Positions 33,625-43,147 of a DNA stretch of 43,314 bases are shown here, piece by piece. The notes beneath the pieces are model-generated. The model saw only the letters and a program-made list of their open reading frames with translations, did not search any database and was not told the origin of the DNA. Numbering within the stretch: position 1 is the stretch's first letter; every line of letters starts with the position of its first letter. The translations under genes and the position numbers were made by a program. Source of the stretch: an uncultured Clostridia bacterium (lineage in GTDB: Bacteria > Bacillota > Clostridia > UMGS1883); assembly GCA_947589005.1 (NCBI GenBank), contig CANPZO010000023.1:1-43314 (forward strand). Direction: 5' to 3'.

Positions 33625-34314
33625 TTAAACGAGGTCGGTATTGTTGACTATTTTTAGTATATCTGCCTTGCTCAAGTTGCCGCAAATTGTCAAATAAGTA
33701 TCGCCGCACTGCCAAATTACGGCAATGTCATCGGGCTTTGTTATGCAGACAGCGTCATAACCGTTTATTTCAAATTCTTCGATTTTAGCGCCTTCGGTGT
33801 CAACGTCGGCCATGCCGCTGAATATAATTCCGACAAAAAACCACTGCTCGTCGCTGTTTGAAAAATGTAAATACTCCATGGGAATTTCGGCGTGCGACTC
33901 ACTGCTGTCACATTCAAAACCGCTCGGCACATAATTAAGTTTTATAAGAAATCCCTCGTATGAACCGGCTGACTTGTCGATATAAAATTCGGTGCCCGGG
34001 GCGTCCCTGTCAAAAATATAGTTGATGACCTTTTTCCTTATGGCCTCGACGCCCACAACGAGAGCGGTCGAGCCCACCGCCGCCGCAATCGCCACGCAAG
34101 CGGCGGCTTTGGCGGCGCGCATGGGGAGAGAGGCGTTCCCTCGGGAGCCGGTCAGCTCCTCCATTTTCCTCCTGTACCGGCGGGACCCCTCCCGAGCCGC
34201 GCATGGGGGGGTGGAAATGAGCTCTCTGCCCATATCCGCGGCGGCCTTGGACGCCGCCTCGCCGAAAACGGCGTCGAGAATGTTTTCCATGGTTTTGTCG
34301 TTTTCGTTAGTCAT
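33625..34314 (-). CDS. Membrane protein with DUF4367 domain, probable anti-sigma factor
   Basis: The 229-residue protein has a cytoplasmic N-terminus of about 65 residues, one membrane span (about 67-90, KAAACVAIAAAVGSTALVVGV) and an outer domain (about 100-229). The outer domain has the DUF4367 pattern: LNYVPSGFEC, YLHFSNSDEQWFFVGIIF and IWQCGDTYLTICGNLSKADILKI. Proteins with this plan next to ECF sigma genes usually hold the sigma factor at the membrane until a signal arrives. It overlaps the sigma gene by 8 bases, so the pair is translationally coupled. The N-terminal segment has no zinc-binding HxxxCxxC motif, so it is not a classic ZAS anti-sigma factor. The signal is unknown. Confidence 0.8.
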   Translation of the reverse strand: MTNENDKTMENILDAVFGEAASKAAADMGRELISTPPCAAREGSRRYRRKMEELTGSRGNASLPMRAAKAAACVAIAAAVGSTALVVGVEAIRKKVINYIFDRDAPGTEFYIDKSAGSYEGFLIKLNYVPSGFECDSSESHAEIPMEYLHFSNSDEQWFFVGIIFSGMADVDTEGAKIEEFEINGYDAVCITKPDDIAVIWQCGDTYLTICGNLSKADILKIVNNTDLV

Positions 34315-34858
34315 TCAGATACCCCTCCAATCTCTTTTTCAGCATGGCTCTCGCCCGCGTAAATCTCTTTGCCGCCGCCTCCGGAGTTATGCCCAGGGTC
34401 TCCGCCGCCTCGACGGTGCTGTGACGGTACACGGTTTTCAGCAGAAAAACGTCCCTGTATATGGGCGGCATGGCCTTTATTTCCTCCGCCAGCCGCTCTA
34501 TCATCTCGCGGTTGACCGCCAGCTCCTCCGGCCCGGGCGACGTGTCCGCCGGTTCGGTTCCGTCCAAAGGCGCGTCCGGCTCCGAACACTCGCCGCTTTT
34601 TTTCAGCATATCCATACAGACGTTGCGGACTATTACGGCGAGATAGCCGCGGGTCCGGGCCGCGTCCGTTTCGTCCAGCTTGTCTATGTTGGGCATCATT
34701 CGGACAAAGGTCTCCACGGCCGCGTCCTCCGCCGCCGCGGGGTCCTTCACATAGCCCGCGGCAATGCCAAGCACAGCCGCGCCATGGTCTCGGTATATCT
34801 TTTCGGCTTTCCTTTTCTGGAGCCGGTCAAGCCTGAACCTGCGCTTCCTCTTTTTCAT
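34307..34858 (-). CDS. ECF-type RNA polymerase sigma-70 factor
   Basis: The 183-residue protein has region 2 (about 15-85, EKIYRDHGAAVLGIAAGYVKDPAAAEDAAVETFVRMM) for core binding and -10 recognition. Region 4 (about 125-180, MPPIYRDVFLLKTVYRHSTVEAAETLGITPEAAAKRFTRARAMLKKRL) is for the -35 box. The linker is charged and Pro-rich. The start is the ATG at 34858, preceded by CCGGAGGA; upstream in-frame starts lie in the promoter region. It is the first gene of a two-gene operon with the DUF4367 protein. The promoter is of the housekeeping type rather than an autoregulated ECF form. Its regulon cannot be read from this window. Confidence 0.9.
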   Translation of the reverse strand: MKKRKRRFRLDRLQKRKAEKIYRDHGAAVLGIAAGYVKDPAAAEDAAVETFVRMMPNIDKLDETDAARTRGYLAVIVRNVCMDMLKKSGECSEPDAPLDGTEPADTSPGPEELAVNREMIERLAEEIKAMPPIYRDVFLLKTVYRHSTVEAAETLGITPEAAAKRFTRARAMLKKRLEGYLND

Positions 34859-34894
34859 CTTTGGTCCTCCGGGTGTGGTTTCGTGCATATTTGG

Positions 34895-34923
34895 ATTATA
34901 GCATACCGTTGTCGTTTTGTCAA
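34895..34923 (-). promoter_or_regulatory. ECF sigma operon promoter, fully consensus
   Basis: Minus strand TTGACA (34918-34923), 17 bases, TATAAT (34895-34900). Confidence 0.9.
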
Positions 34924-35000
34924 TAAAAAAGTGACCCCGCGAACGCCGCGCCATGTAATCCGGAAGCGCGGGGCCGGTCGAAAAAGTCGTGCAGAACGAA

Positions 35001-35028
35001 GAAAATCCGTCCGAAAGGACGGATTTTC
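35001..35028 (-). terminator. Terminator after eda
   Basis: GAAAATCCGTCC (35001-35012) pairs with GGACGGATTTTC (35017-35028) around GAAA; the minus strand continues TTCG, so the T-run is short. Confidence 0.75.
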
Positions 35029-35040
35029 AAAGATTTGTTC

Positions 35041-35685
35041 TTACTGGCCTCTGGCCTCTTTTACCTTACGGACAAATTCCTTCGCGGTGGCGGTGATGGC
35101 GGCATAGTCGCCGGTCTTGGCCCCGCCGGTAAGAGCGCCGCCGACACCGATGGCGCAGGCGCCGGCCTTTATCCAGTCGGCCACGTTGTTCACATCGACG
35201 CCGCCGGTGGGCATGAGCTTGGCCTGGGGAACGGGCCCCTTAATGGCCTTAAGTATCTTGGGGCCGAAAGCCTCGCCGGGGAACACTTTTACCACGTCGG
35301 CGCCGGCTTCCATGGCGGAAACGACCTCCTTGATGGTCATCGCGCCGGGCATGGCGGGTACGCGGTAGCGGTTGCACAGGCGGACGGTCTCGGGGTCAAA
35401 GTAGGGGCTGACAATGTACTGCGCGCCGCTGAGTATGGCGATGCGGGCGGTCTCGGAATCCATTACCGTGCCCGCGCCCAAAATCATGGAGCCGTCGGAA
35501 TACTCCTTCGCCAAATCCTCTATCACCTTGTGAGCGAAGGGAACGGTGAAGGTCAGCTCGATGGCGGGCACGCCGCCCTCCATGCAGGCGTCGGCGATGC
35601 GCTTGGCCTTTTCGCCGCTTTCGGCGCGGACAACGGCCACAACGCCCACGTCGGTTATTTTCGTGAGAACTAATTCTTTATCCAT
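35041..35685 (-). CDS. eda: 2-keto-3-deoxy-6-phosphogluconate / 4-hydroxy-2-oxoglutarate aldolase
   Basis: This class I aldolase splits KDPG to pyruvate and glyceraldehyde 3-phosphate (Entner-Doudoroff and hexuronate breakdown) and can act on 4-hydroxy-2-oxoglutarate. The 214-residue TIM barrel has the Schiff-base Lys133 in DVVKVFPGE and the catalytic Glu43 in AIELTFT. SPYFDPETV and MPTGGVDVNNVADWIKAG complete the phosphate-binding end. AAAGGAGTG precedes the ATG. It follows thrS after 47 bases with only a weak hairpin between, so it probably rides on the thrS transcript. No edd, kdgK or uronate genes are nearby; pectin-derived uronate use would fit the organism but is inference. Confidence 0.93.
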   Translation of the reverse strand: MDKELVLTKITDVGVVAVVRAESGEKAKRIADACMEGGVPAIELTFTVPFAHKVIEDLAKEYSDGSMILGAGTVMDSETARIAILSGAQYIVSPYFDPETVRLCNRYRVPAMPGAMTIKEVVSAMEAGADVVKVFPGEAFGPKILKAIKGPVPQAKLMPTGGVDVNNVADWIKAGACAIGVGGALTGGAKTGDYAAITATAKEFVRKVKEARGQ

Positions 35686-35708
35686 TTTACAACACTCCTT
35701 TTATATTT

Positions 35709-35728
35709 AGCCGGAAACGGGTCCGGCT
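35709..35728 (-). terminator. Weak hairpin between thrS and eda
   Basis: AGCCGGA (35709-35715) pairs with TCCGGCT (35722-35728). The minus strand continues AAATATAA, with no T-run, so read-through into eda is expected. Confidence 0.45.
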
Positions 35729-35732
35729 TAAT

Positions 35733-37631
35733 TTACCTTGCTTTGGTTTCGATTTCCTCAAGTATCTTCGCGGTGAAGTCCCCGAGGGTCATCGCGCCCA
35801 GGTCGCCGTCCTTGCGGGAGCGGACGCTTACCACACCGTTTTCGATGTCCTTGTCGCCGGCCACCAGCATATAGGGTATCTTTTCAAGCTGAGCCTCGCG
35901 TATCTTGTAGCCGATCTTCTCGTTGCGCTCGTCGATTTCCACGCGGATATTTTTGGCCTCGAGGTCGGCCTTTATCCTGTTCATATAGTCCATGTGCCGG
36001 TCGGCGATGGGCAGCAGCTTCACCTGCACGGGGTTCAGCCAGGTGGGGAAGGCCCCGGCGAAATGCTCGGTAATTACGCCGATAAAGCGTTCGATGCTGC
36101 CGAACATGGCCCGGTGTATCATTACGGGACGGGCCTTGGTGCCCTCGGGAGTGGTGTATTCCAGCTCGAACCGTTCGGGCATCTGCATATCGAGCTGAAT
36201 GGTGCCGCACTGCCAGGTCCGGCCCAGAGAGTCCGCCAGATGGAAGTCTATCTTCGGCCCGTAGAAGGCGCCGTCGCCCTCGTTGATGGTGTATTCCTTG
36301 CCCATATCGCCGACGGCCTTTTTCAGGGCTTCGGTGGCCATGTCCCAGGTCTCCTTTTCACCGATGTGATCCTCGGGCATGGTGGATATCTCTATGGTGT
36401 AGGTGAGGCCAAACACGGAGTAAACCTCGTCAAAGAGGCGCACCACATTTTGTATCTCGCCCTCTATCTGATCCCATGTCATGAAGATGTGGGCGTCGTC
36501 CTGAGTGAAGCAGCGCACGCGGAACAGGCCGTGGAGCGCGCCGGACAGCTCGTGCCGGTGTACAAGGCCCAGCTCCGCCATCCTCATGGGCAGCTCCCGA
36601 TAGGAGTGGGGGGTCAGCTTGTAAACCAGCATACAGCCGGGACAGTTCATTGGCTTTACGGCGTAATCCTCGTCGTCGATCACGGTGGTGTACATATTGT
36701 CCTTGTAGTGGTCCCAGTGGCCGCTGCGGTGCCAAAGCTCCTGATTGAGGATTATCGGCGTGGTTATCTCGACATAGCCGTAACGCTTGTGTACCTGACG
36801 CCAGTAGTCCAGCAGGGTGTTCCTCAGCACCATGCCCTTGGGCAGGAAGAAGGGGAAGCCCGGCCCCTCGTCCATGAGGGCGAACAGGCCCAGCTCCTTG
36901 CCGAGCTTGCGGTGGTCGCGCTTTTTCGCCTCCTCGACGGCGGCCAGATATGCCTCCAGCTCGCTCGCCTTGGGGAAGGCGGTGGCGTATATTCTCGTGA
37001 GCATCTTGTTCTTTTCGCTGCCGCGCCAGTAAGCGCCGGCGGTGCCGGTGAGCTTAAAAGCCTTGACGGGGCCGGTGGACATCAGGTGAGGCCCGGCGCA
37101 CAAATCGGTAAAGTCCCCCTGACGGTAGAAGGAAATGACCGCGTCCTCGGGCAGGTCGTTGATGAGCTCGACCTTGTAGGGCTCGCCCTTTTCCTCCATG
37201 AATTTTATGGCCTCGGGCCGGGGAAGCTCAAAGTATTCGAGGGGCAGATTTTCCTTAACTATCTTTTTCATTTCGTCCTCGATTTTGGGCAGGTCCTCGG
37301 CTGTAATGGCGCCGTCAAAATCGTAGTAGAAGCCGTTGTCGATGGCGGGGCCGATGGCCAGCTTTATATCGGGGAAGAGACGCTTCACCGCCTGAGCCAT
37401 TATGTGGCTGGCGGTATGGCGGAAGGCGTGGCGGCCCTCGTCGGTGTCAAAGCCGCAGAACTCAACGGCGCAGTCGGCGGTCAGAGGGGTCCGGAGGTCG
37501 GTCATCTTGCCGTCCACCAGAGCGCAGAATGTATTCCTGGCCAAGCCCTCGCTTATGGACTTCGCCACATCTATCAGGGCGGTGCCGGACTCGAACTCGC
37601 GGATATCACCCTTAAGATTGAGCTTTATCAT
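35733..37631 (-). CDS. thrS: Threonyl-tRNA synthetase
   Basis: ThrRS charges tRNA-Thr and edits mischarged Ser-tRNA. The 632-residue protein has the TGS domain (about 1-62), the editing/SAD domain with HTASHIMAQA (about 65-225), a class II catalytic core with the zinc ligand Cys330 (MNCPGC), His ligands in LVHRHELSG and MIHRAMFG, and motif 2 RVRCFTQDDAHIF. The C-terminal anticodon-binding domain is about 535-632. The ATG at 37631 follows AAAGGAAG; a TTG one codon upstream is less likely. The leader is only about 40 bases, so the T-box often found before thrS in Firmicutes is absent. Confidence 0.97.
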   Translation of the reverse strand: MIKLNLKGDIREFESGTALIDVAKSISEGLARNTFCALVDGKMTDLRTPLTADCAVEFCGFDTDEGRHAFRHTASHIMAQAVKRLFPDIKLAIGPAIDNGFYYDFDGAITAEDLPKIEDEMKKIVKENLPLEYFELPRPEAIKFMEEKGEPYKVELINDLPEDAVISFYRQGDFTDLCAGPHLMSTGPVKAFKLTGTAGAYWRGSEKNKMLTRIYATAFPKASELEAYLAAVEEAKKRDHRKLGKELGLFALMDEGPGFPFFLPKGMVLRNTLLDYWRQVHKRYGYVEITTPIILNQELWHRSGHWDHYKDNMYTTVIDDEDYAVKPMNCPGCMLVYKLTPHSYRELPMRMAELGLVHRHELSGALHGLFRVRCFTQDDAHIFMTWDQIEGEIQNVVRLFDEVYSVFGLTYTIEISTMPEDHIGEKETWDMATEALKKAVGDMGKEYTINEGDGAFYGPKIDFHLADSLGRTWQCGTIQLDMQMPERFELEYTTPEGTKARPVMIHRAMFGSIERFIGVITEHFAGAFPTWLNPVQVKLLPIADRHMDYMNRIKADLEAKNIRVEIDERNEKIGYKIREAQLEKIPYMLVAGDKDIENGVVSVRSRKDGDLGAMTLGDFTAKILEEIETKAR

Positions 37632-37674
37632 CAAAATTACTTCCTTTCCTTATGTCACATTATCCTATTTCATA

Positions 37675-37703
37675 ATTATATCACAGGCGGAAAAGCTTGT
37701 CAA
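37675..37703 (-). promoter_or_regulatory. thrS promoter, fully consensus
   Basis: Minus strand TTGACA (37698-37703), 17 bases, TATAAT (37675-37680). Confidence 0.9.
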
Positions 37704-37765
37704 TAATTTATTTCCGAAGCAAAAGAAAAATGTGAAATTTTTGAGGCCAAAAGTTAATTTTAATG

Positions 37766-37794
37766 TTGACAGGCAGTTGGGTTTAATGTATAAT
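37766..37794 (+). promoter_or_regulatory. GH43-GH51 gene promoter, fully consensus
   Basis: TTGACA (37766-37771), 17 bases, TATAAT (37789-37794). It leaves a leader of about 50 bases; no operator is obvious. Confidence 0.9.
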
Positions 37795-37849
37795 GTAATA
37801 TGGGTTTACTTAGATATATAACAGTGAAAACTAAAAGGAGGACACAGAA

Positions 37850-40800
37850 ATGAAGCTGAAAAGGATTGGTATCAAAGCTATGACAGTCGCGCTATCAATG
37901 GCCATGGCATTGTCAGTCATTCCGGGAGTTTCACTTGCGGCCGGGGTCAGCCCGAAGCTGCGTGAAGCCTACGAGGCGCTGAACATTCCCAATCAGGACG
38001 ACATCCGCGGCAGCATCACTCTCCCCGAAAAAGGGGAAAACGGGGCGGTCATCACCTGGACCTCGTCCGATGAGAGCATCGTCTCGACACATGAAATCGA
38101 AAACGAGGGATACTTCCCCGCGCCCGCCGGCGTCGTAAACCGTCCCGGCGAGGACACCGAGGTTACGCTTACGGCCGCCATCACCCTTGACGGCGAGACG
38201 GTGGAAAAGGTCTTTGATCTGAACGTAAAGGCCGCGCCGGACAGCGGAGTTTCCGCGCTCGAGCTGGACAACAGCGACGAGGGGGCTTATCTCTTTGTAT
38301 ATTTCACCAACAACGGCAAGGCCGAGCAGCAGATATACTTTGCCGTCAGTCAGGACGGCCTCGACTGGACCAGCCTCAACAACAACTTCCCGGTGCTCAC
38401 CTCTCACAAGGGCGACTGGGCGGTTCGCGATCCGTACATAATCCGCAGCAACGAGGGCGATAAATTTTATCTTATAGCCACCGACCTTGACGCCAGCACC
38501 AACGCTTGGGAAGATTACCAGTACAACGGCAGCAAAAACATAATGGTCTGGGAGTCCACCGACCTTATGCACTGGTCGGAGCAGCGCGAGCTTCTGGCCT
38601 CCACCCTGCCCGACCAGGGCTGCACCTGGGCGCCGGAGGTCACCTACGATCCTGATACTCAGAACTATGTCATATATTGGTCCTCCAAAATGACCGACCC
38701 CAACAACCCCCGCTACAGGCTGAATTCGGTTTATTACGCCACTACCCGTGACTTTTATACCATGAACAGCGATGAGCCGAAGCTCTTTGTGGAGGGCAAG
38801 CTGGGTCAGACCGGCACCGTGGCCGAGGACGACCCGAATTACAATAACGACATCACCGTTATAGACACAACCGTGTTCCAGTCCGAGGAGGATAATCGTT
38901 TTTACCGGGTGACCAAGCATGAGGGCGAAAGCAAGGTTTTCCTCGAAAGCTCCGACCATCTGCTGGGTGAGTATACTCCGGTTAAAGACTCCAATATTTA
39001 TACCGATACCGCCTTCCACGGTGTTGAAGGCCCCGAGCTGTACCGACTGAAGGACGGGCGCTACTGCCTGCTCCTCGACAGGTTCAACGAGGGCGGATAT
39101 ATGGCCGCCGTTACCGACGACCTGGCCGGCGGTAAATTCACCAAGCTGAACGAGGCCAGCAACTTCCCAAGGGCGCGTCACGGCGGAGTAATGAAGATAA
39201 CCACCGACGAGTACAACAAGCTGATAAATTATTACAACAACAGCTCCGAGGACGAGGTGCTTGCGCCCGACGCCCCCGGCAGCGGCCCCATTGTCGCCTA
39301 TGACTTTGAGGACGGAGCAAAGGACGTCAGCGGCAACGGTCACGACGGCTATATCTCGCGCAACGCGAGCATAGAGTTTGATCCGGTAAGGGGCAGGGCC
39401 CTTTCGCTTGAGGCCAACAATAACAACACCAATGCGCACGCTTATTTTGAGCTCCCCGACGGACTCCTTAACGGCCGCAGGGAGGTCACCTTCTCCATGG
39501 ATATACTCAACAACGGCTCGGGGAATTACTTTAACTTCGCCCTCGGCAACAGCGACAACCGTTATCTCATCGTCCGCGTCCGCGACGGCAGCGCCTATGT
39601 GGGCCTTACTAAGGAGTCGTGGCTGAGCGAGCAGAGCGTTCAGGGCGGAACGGTACCCAACGGCCAGTGGAACAATATCGCTTTCACGATTTCCGAGGAA
39701 AATCACAGCCTTAAGCTCTATGTCAACGGTGAGCTTGTGGATGAAAATAACGACCTCACCCTTTCTCTGGGCGACCTTGGCAACATCGCTAAGGCGGCGA
39801 TAGGCAGATCCTTCTACGGTAACGACCTGTTCGCCAATATGAAGGCTGATAACCTGAAAATCTACGGCCGCATACTGTCTGACGAGGAAATAAAGGAAAA
39901 CGCCGAGTATGTGGTCAAGCATTACAGCCTCGATATTGATGCGTCCAAGCGCGGCGCGGATATTACTCCCGGCACGGTGGGCCTGTTCTTTGAGGATTTG
40001 AGCACCGCCGCCGACGGAGGCATCTACAGCGAGCAGATAAACAACCGCTCCTTTGAGGCTCTCGACGCTAAGGGCAATAAGGACAATCCTGCAAAAGACC
40101 CCGATTTCGCATGGAAAACCGTGGGCGGGGCGACCGCCGCTTACAACACGGACGAACCTCTTAATAACAACAACAAGACCTATCTGACACTCACAGCCGA
40201 GGCCGAGGACAGCGGCGTTGAAAATAACTGCTATTCCGGCGACGGCACGGGCGACAATCCTAAAAGCAAGGGAATGAACGCCGTCGCCGGGGCCAAGTAC
40301 AACGCCAGTCTGTTTGTGCGCGGCGATTATGACGGCGAGATAAAAATGCAGGTCGTAAACGGCGAAAGCGTAATCGGCGAGACGGCCTTTGACGGCGTGA
40401 CCGGCGAATTTACCAAAAAGTCCGGCGTTATCACCGTGGCCGAGGACTGCGACGACGCCCGGGTGAGAGTCGTTCTTTCAAAGCCCGGCACCGTCGATTT
40501 AGACATGATTTCGCTCATCCCTCAGCAGACCTTTAACGGCCGTGACAACGGTCTCCGGGCCGATTTGGTGGAGAGGCTGGCCCAGCTTCACCCGGGATTT
40601 CTCCGCTTCCCCGGCGGCTGCATAATCGAGGGCTACAACCTGGCCAACCGCTATCAGTGGAAGCAGACCGTCGGCCCCGAGGAGCAGCGCGTCCTCAACT
40701 GGAACCGCTGGCAGACCGAGGGCACGATGAATTACGCCTACTGCCAGACCTTCGGCCTGGGCTTCTATGAATACTTCCTCCTCTGCGAAGATTTGGGGGC

Positions 40801-43048
40801 CGAGCCCGTGCCCGTGCTGAATGTGGGCCTTGCCTGCCAGTATCAGTCGAGAGAGGCTTCCACAAAGGACGAGTTCTATGAGACTTACCTTCCCGATTTC
40901 CTCGATCTGATCGAGTTTGCCAACGGCACTCCCGACAATGATTGGAATACCATTGACTATTCAAAGGTGGACACAAATAATCCCGATACCTTTAACGACA
41001 ACTGGGCCAACCTCCGTGCCCTCATGGGCCATCCCGAGAGCTTCGATATGAAGTATATCGGCGTTGGCAACGAGCAGGTGGACACCTCCGACTACACAAA
41101 CGCCGGTGAGGACGGCTGGGCCGACAACGGCAACAACTTCTTCGCCCGCTACGAGGCCATAGAAAAGGCCGTTCATGCGGATTATCCCGAGATGCGGCTT
41201 ATCGCCACCTCCGGCCCCTCCGCCGACGACGCCGGCGACCAGTATGTTGAGAACGGCGGCGTCGGGGCCTTCTCCAAGGCGTGGAACTGGGCCAATGAAA
41301 AATTGAAGGAAAATCCGGACTTCACCTACGCCATTGACGAGCATTACTACAAACAGCCCGACTGGATTTTGGCAAACGCCAACCGCTACGATATGTATGA
41401 CCGTAACGGCGCGGCGGTATTCGCCGGCGAGTACGCTTCCCGCTGGTGGAGCGAGCTTCGCGGCAACACCTGGGAGTCCGCCCTCTCCGAGGCCGCCTTC
41501 ATGAACGGCTTCGAGCGCAACTCCGATGTGGTTAAGATGGCCAGCTTCGCGCCTCTCTTCGCCAAGGAGGGCGGTTATCAGTGGTCGCCCAATATGATTT
41601 GGTTCGACAACGCTAAGAGCTACGGCACCCCCGATTACTATGTACAATGGCTCTACAGCCGCAACAGCGGCACCTACAACGTCAGCTCCATACTCAATGA
41701 CAGCTATGACGATTACAGCGGCAAGGTCGGCGTGGGCACATGGCTCACCTCCGCCAGCTTCAGCGACCTTAAGGTAGTGAACGACGACACGGGCGAGGAA
41801 ATTACCGTAAACGGCTGGGACGATACCGCGGAGGGCGACTTTGCTAAGGGCGGCGACTGGACGGTAGAAGGCGCCGTCGCCTCACAGACCAATACCGGGG
41901 CCACCGGTGGCACCTACCTCTTTGCCAACATGGAACCCGTTAACGCCAAAAACTTCACCGTGACCCTTAAGGCCACCAAGACAGGCGGAAACGAGGGCTT
42001 CACGATCCCCGTCATGGCTAAGGACAACAACAATCTTGTCCACTGGAACGTGGGCGGCTGGGGCAATACCGCCTCCTCCTTTGAGGTACGGACCAACGGC
42101 GCAAACGGCCCCGCGGGCAACTATGTGGGCACGGAACTCAAGGAGGGTCAGGAGTACGAGCTTAAGATAGTCGCCAAGAACGGCGTGCTTTACGGCTTCA
42201 TCGACGGCGAGCTCATCAACACCTATCAATATGATCCCGTTGACCCCGTCTACACCAACGCCATCTATGACGAGGAAACCGGCGACGTCATAGTCAAGCT
42301 TGTAAACTATACCCCTTATCCCGCCAATATCCCCGTTACGGTGAATAACGCCGATTTGACCGGCAGGGCCACCCAGTACCTCATGACCGGCGGCTTCCTT
42401 GACAAAAACAGCATTGACGAGCCTGAAAAGGTCGCGCCCGAACGCAGCGAGGTAGACTTCGCTTCCGGCGAGGAATACGTCATGCCCGCCTACAGCTTCG
42501 CCGTGCTGCGCATACACACGGAAAATTCAGCGAACGCCGTGGCGGTTGAAAGCGTGGAGTCTGTGGAAGTGAGCGCCAAGCTTGGCGAAAAGCCCGTCCT
42601 GCCTGAGGATGTGGCCGTGACTCTTGACGGTGGGGCCGCCGACCGGCGTCAGGTTACTTGGGTACTGCCCGAGATCGGAACCTTCGCCAACGCCGGGGAA
42701 TTCACGGTATATGGCCGCGTGGAGGGCACCGAGCTTGACGCCGTGGCAAAGGTTACCGTGACCGAGGATGAGCTGCCCGTTATCGACGCCGATATCGACG
42801 CTATCCTGAACGGAACCGACAGCGTCATAGCCTTCAATCCCAAGACCGCCGACACCTACCTTGGCGTATTCGCGGTTTACGGGCCGAACGGAATGGAGAG
42901 CGTCCAGACCGTCAAATTCACCGGCGCCAACGGAAGAATGACCGTAAAGGGCCTTGACCTCGACGGCAAGTCCGCCAGGATTATGCTCTGGACATACGAC
43001 GGTCTCGCGCCCGCTGCCGACTCGGTGGAAATAACGCCAGCGAATTAG
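37850..43048 (+). CDS. Secreted multidomain GH43-GH51 arabinan/arabinoxylan-degrading enzyme
   Basis: The 1732-residue protein carries two catalytic domains for arabinose-containing plant polymers. The order is: signal peptide (cleavage near SLAA, about 34); an Ig-like module (about 35-125); GH43 (about 130-470) with Asp194 (VRDPYI), Asp339 (VIDTTVF) and Glu393 (VEGPEL); a LamG-like module (about 480-680, VAYDFEDGAKDVSGNGHDG); then GH51 (about 700-1560) with acid/base Glu1075 (GNEQ) and nucleophile Glu1194 (FAGEYASRWW). GH51 contains a concanavalin-like insert (about 1320-1460). Last come a Big_4-type Ig module (about 1570-1640) and a beta-rich end (about 1650-1732). There is no sortase or S-layer motif. 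AAGGAGG precedes the ATG. Confidence 0.93.
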   Translation: MKLKRIGIKAMTVALSMAMALSVIPGVSLAAGVSPKLREAYEALNIPNQDDIRGSITLPEKGENGAVITWTSSDESIVSTHEIENEGYFPAPAGVVNRPGEDTEVTLTAAITLDGETVEKVFDLNVKAAPDSGVSALELDNSDEGAYLFVYFTNNGKAEQQIYFAVSQDGLDWTSLNNNFPVLTSHKGDWAVRDPYIIRSNEGDKFYLIATDLDASTNAWEDYQYNGSKNIMVWESTDLMHWSEQRELLASTLPDQGCTWAPEVTYDPDTQNYVIYWSSKMTDPNNPRYRLNSVYYATTRDFYTMNSDEPKLFVEGKLGQTGTVAEDDPNYNNDITVIDTTVFQSEEDNRFYRVTKHEGESKVFLESSDHLLGEYTPVKDSNIYTDTAFHGVEGPELYRLKDGRYCLLLDRFNEGGYMAAVTDDLAGGKFTKLNEASNFPRARHGGVMKITTDEYNKLINYYNNSSEDEVLAPDAPGSGPIVAYDFEDGAKDVSGNGHDGYISRNASIEFDPVRGRALSLEANNNNTNAHAYFELPDGLLNGRREVTFSMDILNNGSGNYFNFALGNSDNRYLIVRVRDGSAYVGLTKESWLSEQSVQGGTVPNGQWNNIAFTISEENHSLKLYVNGELVDENNDLTLSLGDLGNIAKAAIGRSFYGNDLFANMKADNLKIYGRILSDEEIKENAEYVVKHYSLDIDASKRGADITPGTVGLFFEDLSTAADGGIYSEQINNRSFEALDAKGNKDNPAKDPDFAWKTVGGATAAYNTDEPLNNNNKTYLTLTAEAEDSGVENNCYSGDGTGDNPKSKGMNAVAGAKYNASLFVRGDYDGEIKMQVVNGESVIGETAFDGVTGEFTKKSGVITVAEDCDDARVRVVLSKPGTVDLDMISLIPQQTFNGRDNGLRADLVERLAQLHPGFLRFPGGCIIEGYNLANRYQWKQTVGPEEQRVLNWNRWQTEGTMNYAYCQTFGLGFYEYFLLCEDLGAEPVPVLNVGLACQYQSREASTKDEFYETYLPDFLDLIEFANGTPDNDWNTIDYSKVDTNNPDTFNDNWANLRALMGHPESFDMKYIGVGNEQVDTSDYTNAGEDGWADNGNNFFARYEAIEKAVHADYPEMRLIATSGPSADDAGDQYVENGGVGAFSKAWNWANEKLKENPDFTYAIDEHYYKQPDWILANANRYDMYDRNGAAVFAGEYASRWWSELRGNTWESALSEAAFMNGFERNSDVVKMASFAPLFAKEGGYQWSPNMIWFDNAKSYGTPDYYVQWLYSRNSGTYNVSSILNDSYDDYSGKVGVGTWLTSASFSDLKVVNDDTGEEITVNGWDDTAEGDFAKGGDWTVEGAVASQTNTGATGGTYLFANMEPVNAKNFTVTLKATKTGGNEGFTIPVMAKDNNNLVHWNVGGWGNTASSFEVRTNGANGPAGNYVGTELKEGQEYELKIVAKNGVLYGFIDGELINTYQYDPVDPVYTNAIYDEETGDVIVKLVNYTPYPANIPVTVNNADLTGRATQYLMTGGFLDKNSIDEPEKVAPERSEVDFASGEEYVMPAYSFAVLRIHTENSANAVAVESVESVEVSAKLGEKPVLPEDVAVTLDGGAADRRQVTWVLPEIGTFANAGEFTVYGRVEGTELDAVAKVTVTEDELPVIDADIDAILNGTDSVIAFNPKTADTYLGVFAVYGPNGMESVQTVKFTGANGRMTVKGLDLDGKSARIMLWTYDGLAPAADSVEITPAN

Positions 43049-43147
43049 CCGTTAAAAAATGGCGCAGATCGTTCAAGGGCGTAATGCCTTGATTTATGGC
43101 GATTTTGGATATGGCAAAATGTAATAACAATATGTTGGTTTAATGTG

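Noticed and set aside
35994-37706. 570-codon frame antisense to thrS
   Set aside because: Shadow of the thrS codons; composition is repetitive in the way expected of antisense GC-rich frames.
37632-37850. T-box riboswitch upstream of thrS
   Set aside because: The promoter is too close to the start codon, and no T-box core sequence is visible.
37931-39922. 663-codon frame antisense to the GH43 region
   Set aside because: No start signals or domain similarity; the forward gene explains the sequence.
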